64,000 bases of DNA from the NCBI RefSeq assembly GCF_032362555.1, contig NC_083507.1, positions 9,799,001 to 9,863,000 on the forward strand, written 5' to 3'. Both the position numbers and the translations under genes were made by a program. Source of the stretch: Amyelois transitella (taxonomy: Eukaryota > Arthropoda > Insecta > Lepidoptera > Pyralidae). Within the stretch, counting starts at the first letter, position 1. Every line of letters starts with the position of its first letter. Shown piece by piece: positions 32,765 through 44,500 of this stretch. The notes beneath the pieces were generated by a model, which made no database searches, was not told where the DNA came from, and worked only from the letters and a program-made list of their open reading frames with translations.

Positions 32765-33745
32765 AGTTATGAGTCGTGATAATGAATTAAATGATACGTG
32801 CAAAGGGTTTAAAATCCAATTAAATGTTATTGCACTTGTGTAAACAATGACTGACACAGAACTAAAAAACTAGCTTATAGCCACTTTTAGCTTAAAATTT
32901 AAATGCATGAGTAACTCGTTAGGAAATTAAAACTCAACCATAAAGGATTTGTTTATCCGTTCGCAACACTCACAAATTTCAAGTGAAAGACCCTGCCTTG
33001 CCTGTAAGAGTTTTAATAAATTCGAAAAAGAATTCTACGAGATATGAACAACGAAAGATCTATTTAGTTCACAGACAGATATAAATATGTAATGTCATAT
33101 TATGTCATTTCGTTTGAGGAGGAGAGACGGAGAGTATCTGAGTAAGTAATGTACCTGCCTACTAGTGTTGTCGATCCATAGTTTATCGATAGGCTATCCA
33201 TAGCCGAATTAAAACAACAGTATCGATAGTACAATCGACAGTATCGGTAGTATTACTGAGTGGCAATAGTATCGAAGGCAACTGCACTAGCGATACTATC
33301 GATAGTATTGAAGATAGTAATACCAAAAGCACTATCGATAATATTGCTTCTGACTATTGAAATACCTATCGATAGTATTTATACTATCAAATTCAAAACT
33401 ATCTTTTATAGTTTTTGGCTGTCGATACTGAACTGGATTTTTCCCTACCTCCCCTTCCTATGCCTCTTTCCCCTCCATCCATCCTCGTCTTCTCCTCCTT
33501 CTCCTTCCTCTTCCCCCTCTTTCCTCTTTGAAAAAAGGCGATTTGATGTCATTTTTTTCACTGTGTTAAATAAGTACTTCTTTGGTAAATGTCTTTTTAT
33601 TTTTTGGTGAGAACTAGGTAGATAACTTATTCGGTGTTTTTCAATTGACATGTGAATAAATGGTGTCAAAGATCAGATTTATGTCAATCACAAGACGTGA
33701 AACCATACCAATTTTTGTACGATACAAATAAATTATTTTATAAAT
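32765..33745. promoter_or_regulatory. Divergent promoter region with TATCGATA cluster
   Basis: Between the PLPP6 start codon and the plus-strand orphan gene. TATCGATA occurs five times in 191 bases (33184, 33221, 33297, 33333, 33367), each extended to a longer palindrome in places (CTATCGATAG), with further CGATA, ATCGACA and ATCGGTA variants between. The density is far above chance for an 8-mer. A pyrimidine-rich run (about 33440-33530, CCTCC/TTCTCC) follows. Confidence 0.7.
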
Positions 33746-35651
33746 ATGGAATTCTTTGGCATAACTATGTATGGACCACAAAATTACATAAAAGATACAA
33801 TGAGAGATGAATACCAAGAACCATATAATAAAAATGAAGTTAAACCGCTAATGGAAAAAATTGAAAAGTATACAACAATGCCCAAAAAGGTAATTATCTT
33901 CGTATAAAAATATTACACGTGCTACCTAGGGTGTATATGCTACAATTGTATCATAGGTGTCAATAAAAGAAGGCGAAGAGTCGAAACATCTACGAATTGA
34001 AATAAAAATGAAGTCCATTTTAAGTACTCTACGTTGGAAGTATACGTGTAAAAATCTCAATTTCAATAATAATTCCTATTAAATATAGAATTTCGGCACA
34101 AAAATAGCGTAGCCCTTTTTTTTTCAACATCTGACTACCATTTACAAACATACTTACCTCAAATCTCTTTCCAGAGGAGTAGACAGAGACTGTCTTTCCA
34201 CTGGTCGCTATTCCTGTGTATTTCCTTAACATCGTTTTCACATTCTCTTTGTGTAGATGGTTACACCTGATTAACTTGTTGAATATTTTTCCGAGTTATT
34301 TAAACGGCTTTTTTATTATCATACAGATTGTTAGACCAGAGGTTGATGTTGTAAGAACGATCGATTGCTATATAGGCAGAGTAAATGGATTCGCTTATGG
34401 AAGTACCTTGAGATTCATTAAAATGAAACGAAAGGGGGTAATAAAACCTATCCATCCCTGTGAAATGTATCGTCTTACCCCGACAACATCAATAGAGGTA
34501 AACAATTTCAATGTGAGATTCCTATAAAATAAGTTCAATTTTACATATTTTTTTTTATTTATTACATATTACATACATAAAATCACGCCTCTTTCCCGGG
34601 GGGTAGGCAGAGACTACCTCTTTCCACTTTCCACGATCTCTGCATACTTTCTTCGCTTCATCCGCATTCATAAGTTAAATTTTCAAGGGTAATAAAATGT
34701 GAAATAAATTAAAAAGTAAGTACCTAACTAAAATCTCTGGTAAGAATCAAGCACGTGGATAAAAAATTGAGAATCCTTTGCTTCGCTTTGTTTCAATCCG
34801 CAATTTACTAATATTTCAGTTTTAATTTTGTGTCACTACATAGTATAAAACAAAGTCGCTATTTTAGTCTGTTTGTCTGTTTGCTTAAATCTTTAAAATT
34901 ACGCAACGGATTTTGATGCGGTTTTTTGTAACAGGTAGAGTGATTCAAGAGGAAGGTTTTTATGTATAATAACTTCTATTGAATAATGGAGAAATACTGT
35001 TATTTTCAGGGTTTCTAATGTTGTGTCGTAAATTCTTACATTTCTTGCCGCTTACATTGCGTACGCCGCAGGCTTAACCTTACAGGATATATAAAAATAA
35101 TGTACTAAGTATTATTTATTGTATAATACATTATACATTTTTTCCGAATTTTGCAGCCGTGCGAAGCTGGGGCGGGTCGCTAGTAATAAATAACTGGAAA
35201 CCTTTTACAGTTATTCTACACTCTCTTATTAGAAATACGCGTGCTTAACTAACTACGTTCGGTAATTAACGCAGAACATTGTCTGTCAATTACCTAGATA
35301 AATATTCATTTTGAATAGCGAATATAGGTATTCCCATATTTCTTTCGGTACCCACCCCCTTATAGCGCATTAATAAATTATACCCCGAAAGAGATAGCGG
35401 GATGACATCTACTGGATATGCAAAATTGCGCGTGACTGAAATTGGTGGAGGAAGAAGCAGTGGGAATGCGCTTTTAGTAATTATTGCTTTATTTTATATA
35501 TTTTACCCAGTTTGGTTGGTGGCAACATGATCCAGAGTTGGTGGGGAAAACTTGGCACCTTACTCATCCAAGACACCCACAACCTGCTTCGCCGAATACA
35601 TTAATTCTTGATAAAGCTCGCAAGAACAACAAATACGCTACTTTGTTTTGA
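33746..35651 (+). CDS. Small uncharacterised protein, possible sperm microtubule protein
   Basis: Three exons (33746-33889, 34327-34497, 35511-35651) join in phase to 151 residues: MEFFGITMYGPQNYIKDTMR at the start, a middle with VDVVRTIDCYIGRVNGFAYG, and a C-terminus with GWWQHDPELVGKTWHLTHPR. No membrane segment or signal peptide. The short, Tyr/Trp/Pro-rich, repeat-free form recalls small axonemal or sperm microtubule inner proteins (TEX49/SPMIP11-like, MAFFxLTxxGxQ start), but I cannot confirm this. AATAAA at 35696. Head to head with PLPP6. Confidence 0.65.
34564..34672 (-). mobile_element. RTE LINE 3'-end fragment
   Basis: ACATACATAAAATCACGCCT, GGTAGGCAGAGACTACCTCT and CACGATCTCTGCATACTTTC are the reverse complement of the LINE end at 25700-25805. 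It lies in intron 2 of the orphan gene. Confidence 0.9.
34830..35185. repeat. Dispersed repeat ending in GAAGCTGGGGCGGGTCGCTAGT
   Basis: Starts near AAAGTCGCTATTTTAGTCTG, has the phrase CGCAACGGATTTTGATGCGG and ends GCGAAGCTGGGGCGGGTCG followed by CTAGTAATAAATAA. These blocks recur widely in lepidopteran genomes in my recollection. Non-autonomous; class unresolved (MITE-like or Helitron-like). Confidence 0.5.
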
Positions 35652-36463
35652 TTTGCTTAGATCAAATTCAAAACTTACTAATTGTGTATTTTTTAAATAA
35701 ATTTTTTATGTTAAAATAATCTATATACTTTATTTAGTAAAAGGAACTTTAAAAATATATAGTGTCCTGTATCTACAGATACAGGACACTATATTTTTAA
35801 ATAAAAGTGAGAACATAATAATAATTTTCCCTGAAAGAATATTTACGATCGATTCAGTATTTTCTAAGAAAGTTACAAACTTCAACTCTTTATAATATTT
35901 TAATACCTTACCCTGATGTTTAACTATGGGCTATATCAATACTCTTAATATAAATACGAAAGTAAGTTTATTTGTTTGTTTTCTTTTAATAGCTTATCTA
36001 CTGAACCAAATTTATGAATATATACTTAATTGACACTCTGGAGAAGGACAAAGGGTTTTATCTCTGTAAATCTACAGATCACGTGATATTTGCGAAAAAC
36101 CTGTATTCTTTTGTAAGTGGCGTTAAATTCGCAATCTGTAAAAGCTAGTTTTCTTATAGATCTTCGTTGGTTTCGAAATAACTTTCTCAAGAACTTAGAA
36201 TACCTATAATTATGAAACCCGAGCCCCGTGTAAATGCTAGCTATAATATTTTTAAAGAAAGAAATAAGTTATTTTATTGGAGCATAAAATACGAGTAAAC
36301 ATTATTTAAAAGCAATTGAAGTAGTCTTAAAAAAAGTTCGATTATTTTACCGGTTCACTTTCGTACACATCACTATTGAGTATTCTGTTTTTGACATTTA
36401 AAAATGTCAATCCTTCTTTCTTTCGTTCATTGACATTTCAAGCGTTAGGTTATCGCACGCAAG
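35652..36463. other. Intergenic with hairpin and repeat
   Basis: Contains the hairpin at 35757-35794 and a dispersed repeat at about 35930-36240 (CTACTGAACCAAATTTATGA, GAGCCCCGTGTAAATGCTAG). The last 60 bases hold a pyrimidine tract, CCTTCTTTCTTTCG near 36411, a plausible TCT-type initiator for the ribosomal protein gene. Confidence 0.55.
35757..35794. repeat. Perfect 18-bp inverted repeat, 2-base loop
   Basis: 35757-35774 (ATATAGTGTCCTGTATCT) is the exact reverse complement of 35777-35794. It lies about 56 bases beyond the polyadenylation signal of the orphan gene, so it could form a stem in the 3' end of its transcript. Confidence 0.95.
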
Positions 36464-37938
36464 ATGTCGTAAGTAATTTTTTAAAATCTCAATAATCACA
36501 GATTTTACTAGAATCATTTGTTTAAATACGTAATAATTAGATGTTTACGAAACAGTGACTAATGTTATTTTCCTTTTCAGGTCTAAAGTATCGCGTGATA
36601 CACTCTACGAGTGTGTCAATGCAGTTCTCCAGTCTTCAAAAGACAAGAAACGCAACTTTTTGGAGACTGTCGAGCTCCAAATTGGTCTGAAGAACTATGA
36701 CCCTCAGAAGGATAAGCGTTTCTCCGGCACCGTCAAGTATGTTTACCTGGAAAGAACATTTTTGTGGTAGTCTACATTGAGTCTATAACCTAAGAGCAGA
36801 TTTCCACACAAATGGATCTCTACAGGGAGTCAGTTTCGGCTGACGGGACTTGACCCAGAGTCTTGAAATAATGGGTAGGCAGAGTAAAACCTGCCGCATA
36901 ATAATACATACCTACTTACTTCAATCAAACCATTTGGTAAGGCTTGTGGTAGGTTAGAAGGATTAGTTTTTTCATTGCAGAATGATGTTTCCTATATTGC
37001 ATGTATTATCTGTTGATATTGATGATAAATTCAAACTGATTGTTACTAAGTCCATTTATCATTTGCTGGTGTATTTATTGTCTTCTTAAAAGTTAATTTC
37101 TTTACTTGTAGATTGAAGTACATACCCCGTCCCAAGATGCAGGTTTGTGTTTTGGGAGACCAACAGCACTGTGATGAAGCCAAACAGTTAGAAGTACCAT
37201 GCATGGATGCAGAGGCTCTTAAGAAACTCAACAAGAACAAGAAGCTTGTCAAGAAACTGGCTAAGAAGTGAGTTGATCATTAATTTTTACCAATCTTGTT
37301 AGATCTTGTTAAAAGATCAGCCTAAAGCTAAATATCTGCAACCTTAAATAATTGAATGAATTTGTCTTTAGGTATGATGCTTTCCTGGCCTCTGAATCCC
37401 TCATCAAACAGATTCCTCGTTTGTTGGGACCTGGTCTGAACAAGGCTGGCAAGTTCCCTGGTCTCCTATCCCATCAAGAGTCCATGACACAGAAGATTGA
37501 TGAGGTCAAAGCAACAATCAAGTTCCAAATGAAGAAGGTATAAAGACATGTTTTAGTTACAAACTTCAAATCACAACTTTATCCTAGAGAGGAATGCAGA
37601 GACGCACATTTCCACTTGCCCCACTCCCTACATACTTCATCTACATCATTCTCTTCATGAATGCATCTGTTTAGAATTTTAGAACTTATATGTAACACTT
37701 TACACCAATGCCAAATAGGGGCAGTTTTTTTTTTGGAACTTTTGTCATAATTTATTTCTTTTTCCAGGTGCTGTGTTTGTCTGTAGCCGTAGGCCATGTG
37801 GATATGACTCCTGATGAACTGGCTCAAAACGTGCATCTGTCTATCAATTTCCTGGTGTCGCTGTTGAAAAAGCACTGGCAGAACGTCAGGTCCCTCCACA
37901 TGAAATCTACTATGGGACCCCCCCAGAGATTGTACTAA
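36464..37938 (+). CDS. RpL10A: 60S ribosomal protein L10a (uL1)
   Basis: Five exons (36464-36468, 36581-36736, 37112-37267, 37372-37537, 37768-37938) give 217 residues, the exact family length. Recognisable stretches are [60 protein letters not shown] and the C-terminal [11 protein letters not shown]. It forms the L1 stalk of the large subunit near the E-site. The first exon ends after ATGTC, as is common for ribosomal protein genes. The upstream pyrimidine tract fits growth-linked TOP-type control. AATAAA at 37944 is 6 bases past the stop. Intron 4 holds a worn RTE 3' fragment on the minus strand (about 37583-37668). Confidence 0.97.
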
Positions 37939-38545
37939 GCAGTAATAAATATTGACTTGTATGTTTGGTCTTTCATTTAAATTTTAAATTAACATTCTTA
38001 TGTCATTCATTACATTTCAAACAAATTGGTACAGTCAGTAGCACATCATTCTCTCTTTCATAATTCGCCTCTATCACCACTTCATAAAGTTCCTTGATAT
38101 GCGATATATATCAGTGAGTGATATGATATCAGTGGTTGAAGTTTCATAACCCCATGGAACAGATACGCTAAGGTGATTATTTTTAGTGGCAAAACACGCC
38201 CAAACAAGCTTTGTCGACGAATCCTTCTTTTGGTCAAAGGTTCTGTCGTCGATTCACTCATTAACGAATCGTTTAGTCGGCGAAACGTTCGTAGTAGAAA
38301 GGTTCTGTCTTCAATTCGCTTATGAATAAATCGTTCTGTCGGCGACTCGCTCGTAGTAGAAAGGTTTTGTCGTTGAACAACTCATAAACCAACCATTCTG
38401 TCCGCTGCTCATCCGGCACAGAAACATTTGTCAAAGTTAAGTTTCAGAACCCTATCTATGGTGTAAAATTAAAATTGCAGCTATAAATAAACACTAACAT
38501 ATTTTTTATTGTTAATAATGTCCTACATATGAAATAAACTCCAGC
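37939..38545. other. Intergenic between RpL10A and mRpS14
   Basis: Holds the RpL10A polyadenylation signal (37944), the 62-bp tandem repeat (38239-38424) and a minus-strand AATAAA (38515-38520) for mRpS14. The two genes converge. Confidence 0.6.
38239..38424. repeat. 62-bp tandem repeat, about three copies
   Basis: GGTTCTGTCGTCGATTC (38239), GGTTCTGTCTTCAATTC (38301) and GGTTTTGTCGTTGAACA (38363) are spaced by exactly 62. Each unit has CTCAT(T/A)AA(C/A), TCGTT(T/C), GTCGGCGA and CGTAGTAGAAA. A degenerate half unit precedes it near 38200 and another follows. No coding potential. Confidence 0.9.
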
Positions 38546-41220
38546 CTATCCCCACATAGCTCTTTGCACTCCGGATAACTTATTGTAGTCAGCTAGGTGC
38601 CTCCATACTATACGACTCATTCTCCATTCCTTAACAATGCCTCTGGGCCTGAAACATGAATTTACACACAAAATTTGTAGTTACTGTGGAAAAGTGAAGC
38701 AAACACACATCCTTACAAACTTTTGCATATAATATTATATAAAGAAATAGATATGTCTAAACCAAATCAAAAATTTCATTTCATCTTTTTGATAAACCTC
38801 AAAAGAGAGAAAATAACATGCCTTGGTAATTTACATAATTTACCCCAAAAGACTTTATTCTTATGAAAAAAAAAAAAATGTGTGAATAAGGCTGTGGCCA
38901 TAAGGCATTATTTATTCTAATACCATTAAAATACCTATTGTTTATGATGCTACATTACAAAAAGGTGCCAGTTCACTGCAAAAATGAATGATGGATATGG
39001 TTCATGTACCCTGACCATTGTATCTTCCAAATAAGTTGCTTATAAAATTAAAGTGTGTTCCAATCACAATTGACATTCTATGTCATAAAAACAGGTATAA
39101 TGTATCTCAAAAATCGAATTTTTTACCAATACTTCACATGCAAACAAAAATAGCCTTTAATTTTTCTCTACCTGGATGTAATAACACATCTGTTGTTAAT
39201 TCTCAAAGGAATAGCATTCATTTCAAATTTATTTATATCCTTGTCAGCCAATTCTCTGATTTCCACTGGAAGTACATCATTTTTTCTAAGCGCATTAATT
39301 CTTGTCCTTTCAAGGAAGTTCTCAGCGCTCATTCGTCGTCTTTTAACATCTCTTATCATTAACCAGTTGGCCCACTTGTTCCTGACTTGTTGATACTGCA
39401 AAGTATGTAAAATAATAACTATAAATCTTTCTCTACTTTAACTGCCCATACTTTAGACATTTACCATTATTAGGTAATATTAAGTTATAAAATATAAATA
39501 GTAGCATATGATTTTCGGCGACAATGAAATGTAAAGAAAGAAAGAAAAATCTTTATTTGGCGCAAGATGTAACATAACATTTTCATTCATAAACAGAGAT
39601 AAAAATAAAAAAAAATACATGATGCGACCAAAAGGGTTTCCACTCAGCATATGCATGTGTATGATGAGGTTACACAATGCGCTGATTTTCAGTGGAACCT
39701 AGTACGGAGGCTTTGCCATTCAATATGAAGGAAAATGTAGTTAGATTCATAAGTGAGGTAAGGATGATTTTTGGTAAAGGGAGCTACTCACCCCAAAACC
39801 AGCTACAGATTGAGATTTCCATACAAATTTTCCAAGGGATGAAATATTTAAATTCATTTTGAAGTTACTCTATTTCTGTACTGAGTATCAAGTACCTACC
39901 AGCCAATCTAATGGTTTTAGTTTTTTGATTGTATTAAATTTAAAAACAATACAAGCCTTTATTTAATGAATGAGTGCTAAAAGAATGTTATTACGAGGAT
40001 TTTAATTAACCAAAGAAATAAATGAATGATTCCGGTCGCTATTACCAACTGTCAAAATGAGAAAGTGCTAAATCTACTAAAAAGGATCAAATTGCCAAAA
40101 TCGTGCGCAAATGATGCTAAACACTATTGATAAAAAAAACAAACAAAGTGTATCTAATTTTACAAAAAAATATTTTTTATGGTAATATAAATTTTAGTGC
40201 CGTGTGGTTCCCAGCACCAATAGAAAAAAGAATTGAATCATGTCATGTCAAGGGTGAAGATATTTACCATGTACCACGGGTAGAATACCTGTCCAAGCAG
40301 CTATAATGTATGATGTACGAAATTTGAGTAATACCTTCTTCTTAATTCATTTTTTTTCTTTCGTCTCTTTCGGTTTTTACCTTGATTTGACATCAAAACT
40401 AGTATACTAGTACGGAATTATTTATGTTGCCTTAGGCATTCTTCCTAACAATTGAATAGAATGTCTTTATTAAACAGATTTCCGGTGCCATATATATTAA
40501 AAAATTCAGATTGATTATTGAAAATGAGCACCGAGAAAACTAAAAAAGGGCCAGGCTTGTGCCAAAAGCGCTACGTTTGCAACACTCACTTGTATACGAT
40601 AGTATGGTTGACATTGACACTTTTAGTTTATATTTTACGAAATGACGATAGACGAGGAATGTTGTTGGTAGTACCAACTTGCCTACTGGCAAGCGATCGG
40701 TTTTCAAGTAAAAAGAATGGATGATGCTCGTTGTCGAGGGCGAGAACTTAAGCTTTTCCATCAATAGACTAAATAATCAACTGATAGCTTTCCTCCGCGC
40801 ATGAAAGAACACCGTACTTTACACCATGTATGCAAAATTTCATGGATATCGGTTAAATGAAAGATTAACTAAATAAACACTTTCACATTAACAATATTAG
40901 TATGGATTCTGATGAAATCTTTTAAATTTGCTACACTGAAATGAAAATTATCGATAAAATTTCCACTATTTGTCAAAACTATTATTTATGTATATGCAAA
41001 TAAAGTTATAATATTACTTGTTTATCTTATTTTACAATGAAATTTATGACTGACCGATCATAATCTACTGGAACTGGAAATCTCACAATAAAATCTCCTT
41101 TAACCGTCTAATCTACAAGTTTTTGTATTTTTTTTTTACCTTGTCTTCAATATTCCACTCATGTAACAACAAACGAGTGTCACGGACAAGGAGAAATGTC
41201 AATGCTTTTACTACAAGCAT
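38546..41220 (-). CDS. mRpS14: Mitochondrial ribosomal protein S14 (uS14m)
   Basis: Three exons (41220-41140, 39395-39172, 38648-38546) join to 135 residues. The core follows human MRPS14: [56 protein letters not shown] and [20 protein letters not shown]. It is part of the head of the mitochondrial small subunit. The first exon codes a basic, hydrophobic leader ([20 protein letters not shown]), fitting a mitochondrial targeting end, and is separated by a 1.7-kb intron. I chose it on phase, donor (AAGGTAAAA) and homology of the join; it is the least certain part. Head to head with FANCD2, 299 bases apart. Confidence 0.9.
39530..39710 (-). repeat. Probable LINE 3'-end fragment with (TTTC)n tail
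   Basis: Reverse strand shows a stretch ending GCCAAATAAAGATTTTTC, then TTTCTTTCTTT. An AATAAAG next to a short tetranucleotide tail is typical of LINE 3' ends. In mRpS14 intron 1. Family unknown. Confidence 0.5.
40196..40236 (+). mobile_element. RTE-derived short element, 5' stub
   Basis: Only the first approximately 40 bases (TAGTGCCGTGTGGTTCCCAG and AGCACCAATAGAAAAAAGAA) remain, in mRpS14 intron 1. Confidence 0.75.
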
Positions 41221-41519
41221 GGCGGATCTTAGATGACAGCTCAGTATAATCCGACAAATTCCGAAAGCCACCGACCGTTGTTCATTGTTTTCAATTTTTA
41301 AGGCGTATGTTTGAAAGACAAGAGTCTTTCAAACATACGCCTTAAAAATTCCCATTCCATTCATACAATCGCTTTTTTTTCTTTTAGTTTAGAGTTGCGC
41401 GAGAGGTTGGTTGGGGTAAAGCTCGGGTTTGCTTCATGGAAAAACGTAAAATTATTTTTGCAAAATTTAGACAAGCCTTTTTCTTGTTTTCTTTGTTATG
41501 CTAATTCCCTCTAGGAAAC
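41221..41519. promoter_or_regulatory. Bidirectional promoter, mRpS14 / FANCD2
   Basis: Start codons lie 299 bases apart on opposite strands. Contains a perfect 27-bp inverted repeat (41293-41350) and a GCCAT-type motif (ATGGCGGATC) beside the mRpS14 start. No TATA box seen. Confidence 0.65.
41293..41350. repeat. Perfect 27-bp inverted repeat, 4-base loop
   Basis: 41293-41319 is the exact reverse complement of 41324-41350 (core AAGGCGTATGTTTGAAAGAC), with AAGA between. It lies inside the mRpS14/FANCD2 promoter. Confidence 0.97.
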
Positions 41520-44500
41520 ATGAAATCTTTCAATAGAAACTCCAAAAGAGCTCGACTTAGTGAAGAACATGAAATGGAGCTTAAAAATCTCACCACTTTT
41601 GAAGAAACCCAGAAAGTCGTTATGAAAGAAACACTTTTAGAAAGTGGATTGGCTTTAAAAAATCCTCCTGAGAAGTGTGTCGCATCTCAAGAATCTATTC
41701 ATATAGTGCGTAACGTGAAAAAGAACTTGGAAAACCATGTTAATTATCCTCGAAATGTGTCAAGTTTCTTTAATAATCTTGAATGTGATTGCCGAAATCT
41801 TGATTTATTCAAGCATTATCTATTTCCAAATATCGTTAGAATAACTGGGGATAGCCCAGAGGAACACCATACAAATGACAGTGTTTTCAAAATATTATTG
41901 AATATTCCTATTTTGCAGACAAAGATTATTGATTTATTGTTTGATAGAGCTATTAATCTGGCAGCCCAGCGCAAATGCGGCCCCTGGATTCAAATGATAA
42001 TGAAATGTTTATCCTCGGTAGACAATATCATAAACACAGAGAAAGTTTCCACCCAGCTTATAAATTTACTTGATGTGACTTCAGAAAAAATGGTTCGTCT
42101 TGAAATTATATCTGCTATACCAGATATAATAGGAGATAAAGAGCATAGTAATATTGCCACTGAAATGGGTAGAATACTTAGTGAAGATTATGACCTCATT
42201 CCTGCCATTTTAGATTGTGTCTCATATCTTTGTTTGTCGGATGATCAGTATGAACAACTTCAAAAGAAAACTTTGAACATTCTAGGAAGCCTCTCTAAAT
42301 GTGCACATTTGCCTGTCTTTGTAAAATTCTTACTTATACCAGGAAGAATGAGTGATGCTGCTTACTTGGAAACTGTCCAAGAAATTAGAAATACCTTGGG
42401 CTGGCCAACAACAGTTGCAAAACCTCAAGATATTGCCTCCAGTCAAGTTCTCACAGCCACAGCCATAAGAACTTCTATGGTTTCATCTAAGGCTATTGCA
42501 GGTCATTGGATGAAAGTTGTTGCTTCGTGCAAAGTTCATACAGATCACAAACCAATTGATTTTATCATACTTTTAATTTTATCAACTGTGTCAGAAGAAA
42601 AGCAAAAGCAAGTGGAAAATGTTATAAGGAAGCAAATTAAACTTGATATATTGAAGGAAGAACTTATGGATGAATGTTTTCAAAAATACAAGCCTATACT
42701 AAAACATCATATTAGACATCTAATAAAACTGAATAATTCAATATTAAAGACAAAAGGAGACCCCACCATTGAGTCTTTTGGTTCGCACATATACTCATTA
42801 ATGCTGTCAGAACTTGATGAAAACTGTAGAACACTTGTTGCTGAACTTCTTCAACTAGGATTAGATTGTAAACATTGTCTTTTAAGCATATTGCTGATAT
42901 TGAACAATGTTGCCTCTAAAGACATGTATTTGTTAAAAGCGCAAAGTGTGCAGATGCTGACACTACTCGACAGAATGGATGATATGAATATAGTTGAAAT
43001 TAGAGCTGTTATGAATTTACTATGTGGGCTTGCATATACCTATGAAAACTCAGTCATTAGAGATGACATGCATATGATTATCCGCAAGGAATTGGGTAGC
43101 TCTTCCCCTAGGATTAAAATACAGGGTATTCTAGCAGGCACACATGCTATAAAATATCTTATGGCTAGCACCAATAATGATCTTACTACAGAATTTCCTG
43201 ATGATGTAAGCTATGGTTCTGTCATTCATTTATCAGAAGGAGACCTTCGAGAAGCAGCTCAGATTATAGAATTGATTAGCCGAAGTACAAGGCAGTTTCC
43301 AGATATGATAGCTTTTTTCTATGATGAATTATCTAAAGTTATTGAGACAGCATCTCATATAAATAAACAATTTTTGGCTTGGCTGACTGATGCTGTTACT
43401 AATGATTTACAACAAAATTTTATTGTTGATACCATAGAAAAAGAAAGAATTGCAGATTTAAAATTAACAATGCAATATTGTCTCAATGCAGAAAGTGAAA
43501 TGGATGAAGTCATTGCCATTAATATAGGAGGGTTAGTTTTACAGTCTAAGAATGAAATTAATGTAGGGATTTTATCTCCTCTATTTCAACTTGTTCAAAC
43601 TTTACACTTCAAACAACATGATGGAAATTTATCAAACATAGATGCGTTATTGGGATGCCCAATTGTTATGCCAAAATATGATATTGATTTAATAGAAGAT
43701 ATGGAGCCAACAACAGTTTCAAATATTTTAGATTGTTTAATACATTGTGTCAATTGGTTTAGAGAATTATTAAATGCTTTTTCTGTCCAAAATGATGAAG
43801 CTCTAAGAACAAAAATTTTGAATAGGGTTTTACAAGTTGAAGAATTGGAAAATATTATTGGACAAATACTTCTCAAGACCAAAATATCATACAAACCACC
43901 AATTTGCACTTTCAATATAAATAAATACACAGGAGAACAGGTGGTGAAAAAGCCTATAAAGATTCAGATTGCTAAACAAAAAATGCAGAAAAAACCTCCA
44001 CATGACGATAGTGTACTACCTGAAACAGCGAAGTCCCAAGGAACTCAAAACCAAAATCCAGTCAAAAATAAACTTGAGGCCCTTTATAACATTCCACTTC
44101 GATCTTTAAATTTGAATCTACTTCAGCTCTTGAAAACTGAATTGACTTCTGATGAAGATGAATCTGAACTCACAATAAAAACGTTAAAGTTCATATTAAA
44201 ATGTATAAATGATAATTTAGAGAGTATTCTCATTTCTAAAATCAAGAGAAAGACTTTTCTTTCTAAACCAGATGATAGTTTCTCCTATGATCCAAAGAAA
44301 GCTGAAGAATGTGCGAAATCTGTAAGTGAGGTACTGCCAAAAATTGCAGAGCACTTAACATTTATAGTGTCAAATCTGGAAAGTAATTTACCAGCAAAGA
44401 CAATTGGTGAAAAGGAACTTACAAGCGAAATTATAGATTGTATTACAAATCTGGAATTAATCTATAAATTTTACACAATATACTTTAAATGGATTGGTTT

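Noticed and set aside
33260-33610. Plus-strand 116-residue Ser/Pro-rich frame
   Set aside because: Runs through the TATCGATA cluster and a pyrimidine tract in the divergent promoter; low complexity.
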